Shown: positions 9,156 through 18,890, numbered from the stretch's first letter. The stretch: 64,000 nucleotides of DNA from Opitutia bacterium (GCA_029248665.1 JAQWIW010000002.1:51602-115601), one strand, 5' to 3'. Made by a program: numbers and translations. The notes: generated by a model from the sequence alone, not told the origin.

Positions 9156-9189
9156 AAAAAAAGCGCATTGTTTAAAACAATGCACTTTT
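9156..9189 (-). terminator. Intrinsic terminator of the ribosomal superoperon
   Basis: Read on the minus strand, GTGCATTG-TTTTAAA-CAATGCGC forms an 8-bp stem (one G-U pair) followed by seven T. It lies directly after the rplQ stop codon and before the aminotransferase gene, so it ends the long ribosomal transcript. It is the strongest terminator at this end of the cluster. Confidence 0.75.
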
Positions 9190-9217
9190 GTCTAAAATTG
9201 TATAACTAAATCTGAGA

Positions 9218-9763
9218 TTAGTCTTTCTTTGCTTCAACCTCTGATTCAGATGTTTCGGAAGACTCTTCAACAACTTCAGCTTCTGGAGTTTCTTCAACGA
9301 CCTCTTCAGCTTCAGCTTTTGCTTTAGCCTTTGTTGTTGATTTAGCGGCTTTTTTCTTAGGACGTTTTGGATAACCTTCATCATTAGCATCGATTAATTC
9401 AATCAATCCCATTTCTGCGGCATCACCGACACGCTGACCTAACTTGTAAATACGAGTGTAACCGCCTGCACGTTCTGAAAATTCAGATACCTTATTATCA
9501 AATAAGTCTGCAACTGCTTTTTTATCTCTGACTCGAGCGATTGCCAAACGACGGAAGTGCAATTTTCTTGCAGCATCATTCGCTTGATCCGCTTTTTTAG
9601 CGAGCGTGATAACCTTTTCAATAAAAGGGCGTAATGCTTTAGCTTTGGCTAAAGTTGTCTTAATTCGTCCGTGTGTAATCAGTGCAACGGAAAGGTTGCC
9701 TAGCATTGCAGAACGATGAGAACTAGAAACGCCTAAAATATGTCTTCTTTTGCTGTGACGCAT
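9218..9763 (-). CDS. rplQ: 50S ribosomal protein L17
   Basis: The first 120 residues are a normal bacterial L17 (MRHSKRRHILGVSSSHR, then IKTTLAKAKALRPFIEKVIT). The protein runs to 181 residues because of a long tail rich in Glu, Lys, Ala and Thr after about residue 130 (for example EEVVEETPEAEVVEESSE). Family members are usually 120-130 residues. The tail is low-complexity, highly charged and probably disordered. It is the last gene of the cluster, directly after rpoA as in most bacteria, and is followed by a terminator. Confidence 0.97.
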   Translation of the reverse strand: MRHSKRRHILGVSSSHRSAMLGNLSVALITHGRIKTTLAKAKALRPFIEKVITLAKKADQANDAARKLHFRRLAIARVRDKKAVADLFDNKVSEFSERAGGYTRIYKLGQRVGDAAEMGLIELIDANDEGYPKRPKKKAAKSTTKAKAKAEAEEVVEETPEAEVVEESSETSESEVEAKKD

Positions 9764-9786
9764 GATCGTTTAAATAATTATTAGGG

Positions 9787-10788
9787 TTATAGTTCTGTAG
9801 GATTATCGAGCAATCGCTCATCTATCTTCATTCCTAAAGACAAACCAAGTTGTTCTAATTTATCCTTAATTTCATTAAGAGATTTTTTACCAAAATTACG
9901 ATATTTAAGCATTTCTTGCTCAGATTTCATCGCTAATTCACCAACGGTTGTGATATTTGCGTTGTTCAAGCAGTTAGCTGCACGAACAGAAAGCTCAATT
10001 TCATTAACACTCATATTAAGAAGCTTACGAAGACGATTTTGTTCTTCACTAATTTCCTTAGTTTCGTTTTCAAACTCTATCGCTTCATCAGATAATTGTT
10101 CAAATACTTCTAAGTGGTGTTTTAAAATTGCTGAACTTTGCTTGATCGCTTCATCTGGAGTAATTCTTCCATCTGTAGTCACTTCAAGGATGAGTTTGTC
10201 GTAGTCAAGCGACTGTCCTACACGTGTATTTTCTACTGAGTACTTCACTACTCTAACTGGACTGAATAGAGAATCGATTGGAATCACGCCGATTGGCTGA
10301 TCCTCTTTCTTATTCTCTTCACCAGGGCAATAACCACGGCCTACGCGAACTTCAAGCTCCGCAAAAAAGCGTTGTTTTTTGTTTAAGTTACAAATGACAT
10401 GCTCTGGATTGACAACTGAGATACCATTAACCAGCTGGATATCACCCGCTGTCACTGGACCATCTTTTTCTACGTCAATGATCAAATTGACTGTGTCTCT
10501 TCCTTCTGCGACGAAAAGAATCTTTTTAAGATTGAGGACGACATCAGTAACATCTTCCACAATACCTTCGATACTTTGGAATTCATGCTGAACGCCTTCG
10601 ATTTTTACAGATGAGACAGCAGCACCTTCAATTGAACTGAGCAATACGCGGCGTAAGGCATTCCCTATGGTATGACCGTAACCAGATTCAAATGGCTCAG
10701 CTTGAAAGACAGAAAAAGTATCTGTAGATGTATCGTCTCCTTTGGATAGACGATTTGGTAATTCAAATTTCCCTAAACGTTTCGGCAT
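9787..10788 (-). CDS. rpoA: RNA polymerase alpha subunit
   Basis: A 333-residue alpha subunit with both domains. The N-terminal dimerisation domain contains GYGHTIGNALRRVLLSSIEG near residue 36, the core that docks beta and beta'. A linker with Glu-rich sequence (ENETKEISEEQNR) leads to the C-terminal domain with ELSVRAANCLNNANI and YRNFGKKSLNEI, the surface that contacts UP elements and activators. Position between rpsD and rplQ is the conserved bacterial order. The start codon is preceded by the ATTATT context seen through the cluster rather than by a Shine-Dalgarno site. Confidence 0.98.
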   Translation of the reverse strand: MPKRLGKFELPNRLSKGDDTSTDTFSVFQAEPFESGYGHTIGNALRRVLLSSIEGAAVSSVKIEGVQHEFQSIEGIVEDVTDVVLNLKKILFVAEGRDTVNLIIDVEKDGPVTAGDIQLVNGISVVNPEHVICNLNKKQRFFAELEVRVGRGYCPGEENKKEDQPIGVIPIDSLFSPVRVVKYSVENTRVGQSLDYDKLILEVTTDGRITPDEAIKQSSAILKHHLEVFEQLSDEAIEFENETKEISEEQNRLRKLLNMSVNEIELSVRAANCLNNANITTVGELAMKSEQEMLKYRNFGKKSLNEIKDKLEQLGLSLGMKIDERLLDNPTEL

Positions 10789-10845
10789 AATAATAAATTG
10801 TTAAAATAAATATGAGTTTAAAAATAAAAAAAAATAAAGATTCAA

Positions 10846-11454
10846 TTATCGACTGTAGTATTCAACGATTAATTGAACATTGATACTCTGTTCGGTTTCA
10901 TCAACAGAAGGTATGCGATTCACTGTAGCTTTTAAAGTATCAGAATTTAGATTCAACCACTCAGGTACTGTTCTCGCTTGGCTTCCTTCCATGCTTTTAG
11001 TCGCTAGTTGGCGAGATGAGGTACGCTCACGTACTTCGATTTCATCACCTTCTTTTACGCTAAAACTAGATATATCTGTTTTCTTTCCGTTGACCACAAT
11101 ATGTCCGTGTCCAACAAATTGGCGAGCCGCTGCTCTTGATTTAGCCAACCCTAAACGATACACAGCATTATCGAGTCTGCATTCTAACATTTGTAAAAAG
11201 ATTTCTCCAGTTACACCACGTTTGCTTTTAGCACGCTCGAAAGTCAAACGGAATTGTTTTTCCGTCATTCCATACATATAACGAAGTTTTTGTTTTTCAT
11301 TAAGACCAATCGCATAATCACTGAGTTTGCGACGTAATCTTGGTCCATGCTGTCCTGGCAAATGAGGCTTACGCTCAAAGGCTTTTGTAGGAGCAAAAAT
11401 CGCTTGGCTGAAGCGACGATTGATTCGAGTAGTTGGTCCAGTATATCGAGACAT
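10846..11454 (-). CDS. rpsD: 30S ribosomal protein S4
   Basis: A 202-residue S4, close to the usual 200-209. The S4 RNA-binding domain appears as MLECRLDNAVYRLGLAKSRA and ARQFVGHGHIVVNGKK around residues 90-125, and the C-terminus ends in the usual QLIVEYYSR. The N-terminal region lacks a zinc-binding cysteine set, so it is the zinc-independent form. S4 is a primary 16S rRNA binder and in many bacteria also a translational repressor of its own operon. A leader gap of about 60 bases separates it from rpsK. Confidence 0.98.
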   Translation of the reverse strand: MSRYTGPTTRINRRFSQAIFAPTKAFERKPHLPGQHGPRLRRKLSDYAIGLNEKQKLRYMYGMTEKQFRLTFERAKSKRGVTGEIFLQMLECRLDNAVYRLGLAKSRAAARQFVGHGHIVVNGKKTDISSFSVKEGDEIEVRERTSSRQLATKSMEGSQARTVPEWLNLNSDTLKATVNRIPSVDETEQSINVQLIVEYYSR

Positions 11455-11514
11455 AATATCTATTTTTTATTTAACTGCTAAAGAAGTATAAATGTATAAG
11501 TGGCAGAAATCACC

Positions 11515-12036
11515 TTATACACGACGACGTTTAGGTGGTCTACACCCATTGTGTGGAACTGGTGTAACGTCTTTAATTTCAGTTACGATAATTCCTAAAG
11601 ATTGCAAAGCGCGAACCGCTGAATCACGACCCATTCCTGGACCGTTCAACTTAACAACGACTTCTTTCATTCCATGAGAAACGGCGACACGACCTGCGTC
11701 CTGTGTCACAACTTGAGCCGCATAGGCTGTTGATTTTCTTGAACCGCGGAAATTACACTTTCCGGCACTTGACCAAGAAATCACATTTCCTTTGGGGTCA
11801 GTGAATGTTACCTTAGTGTTATTAAATGTGGCTAGGACGTTTACGATACCAGAAGTAATGTTTTTACTACCCTTGGCCTTACGAATTTTAAGTCCTTCTA
11901 AATCACTTTTGAGTAGATCCTCTGCAGTCTCTGCCTTTTTAGGCTCTTCGCTAGCTTCCGCAGTCTTTGCTGTGTTCGCCTCAGCTTCTACTTTTGCAGT
12001 TTCTTCTACTTTCTTTTCAATTTCCTCTTCGCTCAT
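11515..12036 (-). CDS. rpsK: 30S ribosomal protein S11 with acidic N-terminal extension
   Basis: From about residue 52 onward this is a standard S11 ([39 protein letters not shown], and the terminal CRPPKRRRV). It is 173 residues long against about 129 in E. coli. The extra 45-50 residues at the N-terminus are dominated by Glu, Ala and Lys ([19 protein letters not shown]). The extension is in frame with no better internal ATG before the conserved part, so it looks real. S11 lines the mRNA exit and platform of the 30S subunit; a charged N-terminal tail there could reach solvent. Confidence 0.96.
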   Translation of the reverse strand: MSEEEIEKKVEETAKVEAEANTAKTAEASEEPKKAETAEDLLKSDLEGLKIRKAKGSKNITSGIVNVLATFNNTKVTFTDPKGNVISWSSAGKCNFRGSRKSTAYAAQVVTQDAGRVAVSHGMKEVVVKLNGPGMGRDSAVRALQSLGIIVTEIKDVTPVPHNGCRPPKRRRV

Positions 12037-12058
12037 AATACTTTAAATTTTTGATAGA

Positions 12059-12421
<363 letters not shown>

Positions 12422-12512
12422 AATGATTAATTGTAATGTGTTAAAGTGTTAAAAATGTGTAATGAAGTAGAGAAAAAGTGAAAAAAGTAGCAGTTAAATC
12501 AAGTTTGGAAAG

Positions 12513-13280
12513 TTAATTCTTCACTTTTGTTAAAATTTTTGGATCCCCATCTGTGACTAAAATCGTATGTTCAAAGTGTGCAGAAGGTTTTTTATCAGCC
12601 GTTACGGCTGTCCATCCATCTTCTAAAAATCGTATATTTGGCGAACCAAGGTTAATCATAGGCTCAATTGCCAGAGTCATTCCTGGGCTTAATAAAGAAC
12701 CGGTGCCCTTTTTCCCGAAATTAGGAATCTGAGGCAATTCATGCATTGTCTTACCAACCCCATGTCCGACAAAATCACGAACAATCCCGTAACCTTTGGG
12801 TTTAATGAAAGACTCAACCGCATTTGAAATATCGCCAACTCGATTGCCTGCCCGAGCGCAGTCAATTCCTTTAAGTAAGGCGTTTTGTGTATCTTCGAGT
12901 AAATTTTTAAGATTAGGTTCAACTGAACCAATTGCAATAGTTCTAGCATTATCGCCGATATATCCATTGTAACTCACACAAACATCGAGTGAAACAACAT
13001 CGCCATCTTGAACGATTCGATCAATACGCCCGATACCATGGACAATTTCTTCGTTGACTGAGATACAAGTATAAGCAGGAAAAATATTAGACCCATGGCG
13101 ATAATTGTAACAGGCACTTTTTGCGCCGTATTCAGCAATTTTCGCTTTTCCAATTTGGTCTAAATCGTAAGTAGATATACCTTCTACGGTAGCATCTACT
13201 AAGTCCTGCAATACCAAAGCCGCTATCTCACAAGATTCTGCAATAGCAGTAATTTCAGAATCCGGACGAATTGCTTTCAT
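12513..13280 (-). CDS. map: Methionine aminopeptidase, type I
   Basis: A 255-residue enzyme that removes the initiator methionine from new proteins. The five metal ligands can be placed: Asp in SLDVCVSY, Asp in YIGDNART, His in GHGVGKTMHE, Glu in MTLAIEPM and Glu in HFEHTILV. HGIG in the VHGIGR motif is the usual substrate-site histidine region. Type I is indicated by the absence of an insert between the last two ligands. The gene sits between secY and rpsM, the common position when adk is missing or elsewhere. Confidence 0.96.
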   Translation of the reverse strand: MKAIRPDSEITAIAESCEIAALVLQDLVDATVEGISTYDLDQIGKAKIAEYGAKSACYNYRHGSNIFPAYTCISVNEEIVHGIGRIDRIVQDGDVVSLDVCVSYNGYIGDNARTIAIGSVEPNLKNLLEDTQNALLKGIDCARAGNRVGDISNAVESFIKPKGYGIVRDFVGHGVGKTMHELPQIPNFGKKGTGSLLSPGMTLAIEPMINLGSPNIRFLEDGWTAVTADKKPSAHFEHTILVTDGDPKILTKVKN

Positions 13281-13334
13281 ATTTTTGAAGATGAATAGTC
13301 AAAGAACAAGTTAAGGAACCTAATCCTCAGAAGT

Positions 13335-14849
13335 TTAACTTAATTTAAACAACCAAGAAACGATTCCTAGAATAAATAAAATTAACGAAAGTATTAATAA
13401 TGGACTCCAAGCACTCCAGAAATCTTGTAAACCGGCTGAGTCGATCAATTGCTTATTTTTCGCAGCAGAGCGTCCTCGAATCTTACCCTTTCTCAAAAAG
13501 CCATCATAGTGACGCTGGAGTAAGAAGGTCTCGATTTGACGCATTGTATCAAGAAGTACACCAACCGTAATCAACATACCTGTACCTCCAAAAAACAAGG
13601 CAACATTGAAAGGGATATTATAGCTAAAGAGAAGAATATCGGGGAATAATGCGATTAAAGTCAAAGAAAGTGCTCCTGCCATAGTCAAACGAGTCATGAT
13701 ATGATCAAGGAATTTAGCCGTTGGATCTCCAGGACGTACCCCAGGAATATAGCCTCCGTTTTTCTTAAGATCGTCCGCAATCTGTACTGGCTTAAACATC
13801 AAAGAAACCCAAAAATAACTAAAGATAAAAATCAAAAGTCCGAAAATAAAGTAATAAGCGACCTCACCACGCGCTAAGGATTCGGCAAAATCAATAAAGA
13901 AACGCATTCCCGTAGCAGATCCTAAAATATTCAAAAGCTGAGCTGGGAACATTAAAATCGCACTCGCAAAAATCACTGGCATAACACCTGCATAATTAAC
14001 CTTCAATGGAAGGAATGAGGTTTGTCCGCCATAAACTTTACGACCAACAACTCGCTTCGCGTATTGAACTGGAATTTTTCTTTGAGCTTGAGTAATCGCA
14101 ACCAATCCAGCGGTCACAATCAGCAATAAAGCTAACATCAATACCCCTTGTACCATACCTAAAGATTGGGTTTCAGAACCTACCGGAGCGACAAACATCT
14201 GATAGGTTGAAACAACGGCACCAGGTAAGGCAGAAATAATACTCACGGTAATCAGTAGAGAAATACCGTTACCAATACCTTTCTCGGTTATTTGTTCCCC
14301 TAACCAAACCAAAATCATAGATCCTGCAGTTAAGAAGACGGTTCCAGTGATCAAGAATTGAACTTTGCTTGCTAGGACGATTTGTCCGTACTCAAGTGGA
14401 TTGAATCCATAGCCAATTAAAGTTCCAGGGTTTGTGGAGAGTGCAAAAAGTAATAAGAAGCCTTGGACTGCACAAATGAGAATCGTCAAATAACGAGTAT
14501 AGTCATTGAGCTTTTGTCGTCCTACATCTCCTTCTTGTTGAAGACGGGCGATCGATGGAAATACAGCGCCCATCAACTGCATGATAATAGAAGCACTGAT
14601 GTAAGGCATGATACCCAAAGCAAATAAGGCACCATTTAATAAAGCACCTCCAGTGAACATATTATAAAAACCAAGTAGGCCTCCTGCTCCTCCCGCTTGT
14701 TGAGCGAAAAACTCTTGGATCGGAGCGGTATTCATTCCAGGTAAAGGTATATTAGCACCCACACGAGCGATGAATAACAAAGCTAATGTGAAGAATATCT
14801 TTTGCCTTAATTCAGGAATTTTAAGGGAATTGGTAAATGCAGAAAGCAT
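13335..14849 (-). CDS. secY: Preprotein translocase subunit SecY
   Basis: A 504-residue channel protein, longer than the 430-445 of E. coli and Bacillus. Signatures are PLPGMN near residue 36 (first periplasmic loop), FALGIMPYISASIIMQL near 78, the cytosolic loop QRKIPVQYAKRVVGRKVYGG near 257 that contacts ribosome and SecA, and the C-terminal FLLQRHYDGFLRKGKIRGR. About ten membrane helices are visible, and an eleventh hydrophobic segment near the C-terminus (LLILSLILFILGIVSWLF) accounts for the extra length. SecY forms the protein-conducting pore with SecE, encoded near the other end of the cluster. Confidence 0.97.
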   Translation of the reverse strand: MLSAFTNSLKIPELRQKIFFTLALLFIARVGANIPLPGMNTAPIQEFFAQQAGGAGGLLGFYNMFTGGALLNGALFALGIMPYISASIIMQLMGAVFPSIARLQQEGDVGRQKLNDYTRYLTILICAVQGFLLLFALSTNPGTLIGYGFNPLEYGQIVLASKVQFLITGTVFLTAGSMILVWLGEQITEKGIGNGISLLITVSIISALPGAVVSTYQMFVAPVGSETQSLGMVQGVLMLALLLIVTAGLVAITQAQRKIPVQYAKRVVGRKVYGGQTSFLPLKVNYAGVMPVIFASAILMFPAQLLNILGSATGMRFFIDFAESLARGEVAYYFIFGLLIFIFSYFWVSLMFKPVQIADDLKKNGGYIPGVRPGDPTAKFLDHIMTRLTMAGALSLTLIALFPDILLFSYNIPFNVALFFGGTGMLITVGVLLDTMRQIETFLLQRHYDGFLRKGKIRGRSAAKNKQLIDSAGLQDFWSAWSPLLILSLILFILGIVSWLFKLS

Positions 14850-14878
14850 GGAAAGTTTATCTCAGATAATTAATTGAT

Positions 14879-15361
14879 TTATTCAGAATCAGTAGAAGCT
14901 TCAGTTGCTTCAGCTTTTGGCTCGGTTATGATCACCTTGCCACCTGCTGCTTCGATTTTTTCGCGTGCTGAAGCAGAAACTTTGTCTGCTTCTACGGTAA
15001 ATGCTTTTCCCAAATTTCCGTCACCCAAAACCTTTACGCCTTGTTTGTTGTCACGAATTAATCCAGCTTCGATCAAAATAGAACGATTCACAAGATCACC
15101 TTCGATTCTACTTAATCCAGCGAGATTGACCACCTGATAAGATGTGCGGAAATTGAAGTTATTAAAACCACGGCGAGGTAATTTACGATACAATGGCATT
15201 TGGCCACCTTCGAAACCGATACGAATACCGCCACCAGAACGTGCTTTCTGTCCTTTGTGGCCCTTACCTGAAGTTTTTCCGTGTCCACTACCGTGCCCAC
15301 GACCCAAACGTTTTGTTGAATGGGTAGCTCCTTTAATTGTTGGAATGTTATCTAAATTCAT
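14879..15361 (-). CDS. rplO: 50S ribosomal protein L15
   Basis: A 160-residue L15 with the Gly-rich N-terminus RLGRGHGSGHGKTSGKGHKG, FEGGQMPLYRKLPRRGF, and the C-terminal domain VLGDGNLGKAFTVEADKVSA. It ends in an acidic stretch (EPKAEATEASTDSE) not present in E. coli L15 (144 residues). It follows rpsE directly with a 13-base gap, so the L30 gene that normally lies between them is missing. Confidence 0.97.
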   Translation of the reverse strand: MNLDNIPTIKGATHSTKRLGRGHGSGHGKTSGKGHKGQKARSGGGIRIGFEGGQMPLYRKLPRRGFNNFNFRTSYQVVNLAGLSRIEGDLVNRSILIEAGLIRDNKQGVKVLGDGNLGKAFTVEADKVSASAREKIEAAGGKVIITEPKAEATEASTDSE

Positions 15362-15374
15362 AAGACAAAAATTT

Positions 15375-15905
15375 TTATACCTCTGTGTTTGCAGTTTGAC
15401 CGAAACGAAGCGCTTTAATCTCTTCGTTAGATCTTAATTTTTTCAATGCGTCCATAGTCGCATTGACCATAGCTAAATGGTTGTTTGAACCGAGTGATTT
15501 TGACAAGACGTTGTGAACACCTACAGCTTCAAGCACTGCACGAACACCACCACCTGCAATCACACCAGTACCCGTAGATGCTGGGCGTAATAAAACCTTA
15601 CCACCATCTGATTCACCAAGCACGTGATGAGGAATTGTGTCACCTCTAAGCTTTATGTTGATGATGTTTTTCTTAGCATCTTCAGTTCCTTTACGAATAC
15701 ATTCAGGAACTTCTTTTGCTTTTCCGTAACCTACACCAACGCCACCTTTTTGGTCGCCTACGACTACGAGTGCAGAAAAACTAAAACGACGTCCACCTTT
15801 AACCACTTTAGCACAGCGGTTAATATGTACGACTTTTTCGATCATTTCAGAAGCATCTTCGCTACTTTCTGAAGAAAATGTTTTTTTGTTATTGTTATAA
15901 CTCAT
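15375..15905 (-). CDS. rpsE: 30S ribosomal protein S5
   Basis: A 176-residue S5. The N-terminal dsRBD-like domain contains [19 protein letters not shown] and [20 protein letters not shown]; the C-terminal domain contains [20 protein letters not shown] and [20 protein letters not shown]5 helps translational fidelity and mRNA unwinding on the 30S subunit. A good AGGAGG lies about 19 bases before the ATG, unusually far, while the bases next to the start are TACT. Confidence 0.98.
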   Translation of the reverse strand: MSYNNNKKTFSSESSEDASEMIEKVVHINRCAKVVKGGRRFSFSALVVVGDQKGGVGVGYGKAKEVPECIRKGTEDAKKNIINIKLRGDTIPHHVLGESDGGKVLLRPASTGTGVIAGGGVRAVLEAVGVHNVLSKSLGSNNHLAMVNATMDALKKLRSNEEIKALRFGQTANTEV

Positions 15906-15911
15906 AGTATT

Positions 15912-16262
15912 TTAAAATTTCAATCCTCCTTCTCTCGCTGCATCAGCAAATGTTTTAACACAGCCGTGGTAAAGGCGTCCTGAACGGTCGAAAACAATCG
16001 TTTCAATTCCAGCAGCCTTAGCTTTTTCTGCAACGGATAAACCTAAGGTTTTTGCGCTCTCGGTATTTGCCTTTAGCTCAGATGATTTGATTGAAGATAC
16101 ATGCACTAAAGTATGTCCCTTCTCATCATCAATACATTGAGCAGTAATGTTTTTATTAGAGAAATGTACGGCTAAACGTGGACGCTCAGCTGTGCCATTA
16201 ATTTTTTTACGTATACGCCAGCGACGCTTTTGTAATAGTGAAAGTTTTTTTAATGTTTTCAT
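15912..16262 (-). CDS. rplR: 50S ribosomal protein L18
   Basis: A 116-residue L18, recognised by [40 protein letters not shown] and the C-terminal [20 protein letters not shown]. It binds 5S rRNA in the central protuberance together with L5 and L25. Length is standard, and it sits between rplF and rpsE as in most bacteria with short gaps on both sides. Confidence 0.97.
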   Translation of the reverse strand: MKTLKKLSLLQKRRWRIRKKINGTAERPRLAVHFSNKNITAQCIDDEKGHTLVHVSSIKSSELKANTESAKTLGLSVAEKAKAAGIETIVFDRSGRLYHGCVKTFADAAREGGLKF

Positions 16263-16279
16263 ACAAATTAATTAATCCT

Positions 16280-16816
16280 TTATGCAGATTTTTTACCTTC
16301 CTTACGGCGAACGTATTTACCTTCGATATGCACACCTTTACCTTTATAAGGCTCAGCTGGATAAAATGCGAAAATGTCAGCGGTGACTTGACCGACCATT
16401 TGTTTGTCTGCCCCCTCAACTGTCAATTTTGTGTTTTCTGCAACGGTTACTTTGATGCCTTCAGGGATTTCTAATTCACATGGGTGTGAATAGCCTAAAG
16501 ATAAATCAAGAATGTTGCCTTTCAATGCGGCACGAAAACCAACACCTTTAATTTCTAGCTTCTTAGTGTAACCATCTACCACACCGACTACCATTCCATT
16601 AATTATGGAACGAGCTGTACCAAACATGGCACGGGCATGACGACTGTCTGAAATAGGTGCGACTTGCACAACATTATCCACTAGCTCAATTTTCACTGAG
16701 TTATCAAATGATTTTTTCAAAGATCCCTTCGGTCCTTCAACAGATACCGTTTGTCCATCAATAGACACTTTGGCCTTTTCAGGGATCGGGATGGGTAATT
16801 TTCCAATTCGACTCAT
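16280..16816 (-). CDS. rplF: 50S ribosomal protein L6
   Basis: A 178-residue L6 with MSRIGKLPIPIPEKAKVSI at the start, KKLEIKGVGFRAALKGN in the second domain and the family signature near the C-terminus (FYPAEPYKGKGVHIEGKYVR). L6 lies near the sarcin-ricin loop where elongation factors bind. GGAG occurs about 12 bases before the ATG, farther than optimal, with TATT directly before the start. Confidence 0.98.
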   Translation of the reverse strand: MSRIGKLPIPIPEKAKVSIDGQTVSVEGPKGSLKKSFDNSVKIELVDNVVQVAPISDSRHARAMFGTARSIINGMVVGVVDGYTKKLEIKGVGFRAALKGNILDLSLGYSHPCELEIPEGIKVTVAENTKLTVEGADKQMVGQVTADIFAFYPAEPYKGKGVHIEGKYVRRKEGKKSA

Positions 16817-16832
16817 AATAAATATTTCTCCG

Positions 16833-17231
16833 TTACCAAACTTTACAAATTAGTTCACCACCTACGCCTTGCTCACGAGCATCACGAGCGCGTATCACAC
16901 CTTTAGAAGTAGTTAAAATTGCTACACCAAGACCACCTAAAACACGAGGGATTTCTTGAGATCCATAATATAAACGACGACCAGGCGTACTGTGACGCTC
17001 AATCCCCGTAATTGCAGGCGTATTTTTAACATATTTCAATTTAAGTGAAATTTGCTTAAAGCCTTTGTTATTTACGCTTTCAGAATAATCTAAAATAAAA
17101 CCTTCTTGTTTTAAGATTTTAGCTATTGATAAACGCATTTTTGAAATTTGCGTAGTGCATACGTCTTTCTTTGCCATACTCGCATTACGAATAATAGTTA
17201 AGAAATCGCCGATTGTGTCATGAACTGCCAT
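16833..17231 (-). CDS. rpsH: 30S ribosomal protein S8
   Basis: A 132-residue S8: HDTIGDFLTIIRNASMAKK at the N-terminus and SRG-type C-terminal motif LTTSKGVIRARDAREQGVGG ending in ICKVW. It binds helix 21 of 16S rRNA and in E. coli represses the spc operon by binding a mimic in the rplE region. No obvious S8-site mimic was identified by eye here. The gap to rpsN is 44 bases. Confidence 0.97.
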   Translation of the reverse strand: MAVHDTIGDFLTIIRNASMAKKDVCTTQISKMRLSIAKILKQEGFILDYSESVNNKGFKQISLKLKYVKNTPAITGIERHSTPGRRLYYGSQEIPRVLGGLGVAILTTSKGVIRARDAREQGVGGELICKVW

Positions 17232-17275
17232 AGTATAGTTTGTTTACTGCTGGGTTTTCGATTGTAGTGTTAGAT

Positions 17276-17581
17276 TTACCAAGAGGATTTAGTGACTCCT
17301 GGAATTTTACCTTTACTTGCCAGTTCACGAAATGTGATTCTGGAAAGACCAAATTTACGAATAAAGGCACGAGGACGACCTGTAATTGAACAACGGTTAC
17401 GTGCACGTATTGGGGAGCTATTCTTAGGCAACTTTGTTAACTTAGCTTGTGCCTTATAAAATTCTTCGTCCGTAGTTTCAGAATTAGCAAGAATCGCTTT
17501 AAGCTCGGTACGCTTAACTGAATATTTTGCAATTAAACGACGACGCTTAAGATCTCTTTGTATTGCTGATTTTTTTGCCAT
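17276..17581 (-). CDS. rpsN: 30S ribosomal protein S14 (long, zinc-free form)
   Basis: A 101-residue S14 with [20 protein letters not shown] at the start and [20 protein letters not shown] then [16 protein letters not shown] at the end. Only one cysteine remains where the short form has two CxxC pairs, so this is the C-minus, zinc-independent type. It assembles late in the 30S head. The bases before the ATG are A/T only (TTTATT), with no Shine-Dalgarno sequence. Confidence 0.97.
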   Translation of the reverse strand: MAKKSAIQRDLKRRRLIAKYSVKRTELKAILANSETTDEEFYKAQAKLTKLPKNSSPIRARNRCSITGRPRAFIRKFGLSRITFRELASKGKIPGVTKSSW

Positions 17582-17600
17582 AATAAAGTTTTTTTAAATT

Positions 17601-18206
17601 TTATGCTTCTACAGATACTTCCTCTTTTTTCTCAACTGAATCATCTGCTTCGTTCAATTCAGAACTTGATTTACGAAAAGGCATACCTAATAAGCTGAGT
17701 AATTCTTTCGCTACTTCATCCGTATCTGCGCTTGTGTTAATGCAAATATCCATACCAATGTTTGCTGTATTACCTTCTGCACTCACTTCTGGGAAAATTG
17801 AATGGTCGGATATTCCTAAAGTATAATTGCCCTGTCCGTCTAATTTAGCCGGTACACCTCTGAAGTCACGAATACACGGTAATGCAATATTAATTAGGCG
17901 AGCGAGAAAGTCATACATCGCATTTCCTCTAAGAGTAACCTTACAACCGATTGACTGTCCTTCTCTGAGTTTAAAATTAGAAATACTCAATTTTGCTTTA
18001 GTGGTGACTGGATGTTGACCAGATATCTTAGTGATTTCATCACTGACATAAGCAATGTGGTTTTTATCTACACTCGCTCCGTAACCAGAATTGATAACGA
18101 CTTTCTTAATTGAAGGCACGCAATGTATATTCTCTAAATTAAATTTTTTCTTTAATTCTGGTATAACAATTTCTGTGTATTTTTTCTTTAATATTGGAGT
18201 TTCCAT
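17601..18206 (-). CDS. rplE: 50S ribosomal protein L5
   Basis: A 201-residue L5. Recognisable segments are VPSIKKVVINSGYG near residue 31, LREGQSIGCKVTLRG and IALPCIRDFRGVPAKLDGQG in the middle, and ELLSLLGMPFRK near the end of the conserved domain. E. coli L5 has 179 residues; the extra C-terminal stretch is acidic (ELNEADDSVEKKEEVSVEA). L5 binds 5S rRNA and touches the P-site tRNA. It is one of several proteins in this cluster with a charged low-complexity tail. Confidence 0.97.
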   Translation of the reverse strand: METPILKKKYTEIVIPELKKKFNLENIHCVPSIKKVVINSGYGASVDKNHIAYVSDEITKISGQHPVTTKAKLSISNFKLREGQSIGCKVTLRGNAMYDFLARLINIALPCIRDFRGVPAKLDGQGNYTLGISDHSIFPEVSAEGNTANIGMDICINTSADTDEVAKELLSLLGMPFRKSSSELNEADDSVEKKEEVSVEA

Positions 18207-18234
18207 AACCTAAATTCTTTCCTGTATCTTACTG

Positions 18235-18486
18235 TTACTTTTTGCTTTTTGCTTTTTCGTCAAATTTCTTGGCAAGCATTACATTCGAGTAATGAATCGA
18301 TGCTTCTCTTTGAATTGATGAACCTTCTGGGTTTTCTTGAGTCTTTCGCTCGTACTTGGTAATCATGTTCACGCCTTCAACAAGTACGCGATTATTTCCC
18401 AATACTTCCAATACTTTACCGCGCTTTCCTTTGTGGGAACCTGCAATAACGACGACTTCTTCTTCTCTTTTGATTGTTTTTGCCAT
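18235..18486 (-). CDS. rplX: 50S ribosomal protein L24
   Basis: An 83-residue L24 with the KOW motif VVVIAGSHKGKRGKVLEVLG near the N-terminus and VEGVNMITKYERKTQENPEG after it. It is shorter than the E. coli protein (104 residues) because the C-terminal part is reduced. L24 initiates 50S assembly and lies near the exit tunnel. AGAGG precedes the ATG by about nine bases, one of the better ribosome-binding sites in the cluster. Confidence 0.95.
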   Translation of the reverse strand: MAKTIKREEEVVVIAGSHKGKRGKVLEVLGNNRVLVEGVNMITKYERKTQENPEGSSIQREASIHYSNVMLAKKFDEKAKSKK

Positions 18487-18487
18487 T

Positions 18488-18850
18488 TTATAAAACCTCT
18501 GGTGCTAATGATATGATTTTCATATATTTGACGCGCAATTCACGTGCAACTGGGCCGAAGATACGAGTTCCTTTTGGGTTACCATCTTGATTGATGATCA
18601 CCACTGCATTATTATCGAAACGAAGATAGCTGCCATCGCCACGACGAATTGGAGCACGCGTACGTACCACAACCGCTTTGACTACTTCACCTTTTTTAAC
18701 AGATGCATCTGTTGCTGATTCTTTCACCGCACAGACAACAACATCACCGACATCCGCAGTTTTCTTGTTCTGTCCAATTCTACGAATCATCTCAGCTGAC
18801 TTGGCACCTGTATTATCCGCGATAAATACGCGACTGTTCATTTGTATCAT
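18488..18850 (-). CDS. rplN: 50S ribosomal protein L14
   Basis: A 120-residue L14, starting [20 protein letters not shown] and containing [40 protein letters not shown]. The first ATG is preferred over a second one three codons later because most L14 proteins begin MIQ. GGAG lies about nine bases upstream. L14 forms intersubunit bridges near the GTPase-associated region. One base separates it from rplX. Confidence 0.97.
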   Translation of the reverse strand: MIQMNSRVFIADNTGAKSAEMIRRIGQNKKTADVGDVVVCAVKESATDASVKKGEVVKAVVVRTRAPIRRGDGSYLRFDNNAVVIINQDGNPKGTRIFGPVARELRVKYMKIISLAPEVL

Positions 18851-18890
18851 AGCTTTATTCTCCGTTTAAAATACTTGTTTCCTTTTAAAT

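Noticed and set aside
9172..9390. Lysine/leucine-rich frame overlapping the rplQ tail
   Set aside because: It is the shifted frame of a low-complexity coding repeat in rplQ and reads into the terminator.
11792..12046. Hydrophobic frame of 84 codons opposite the N-terminal part of rpsK
   Set aside because: It is the complement of the Glu/Ala-rich S11 extension; reverse reading of GAA/GCA-rich codons produces Ser/Phe/Leu by chance.
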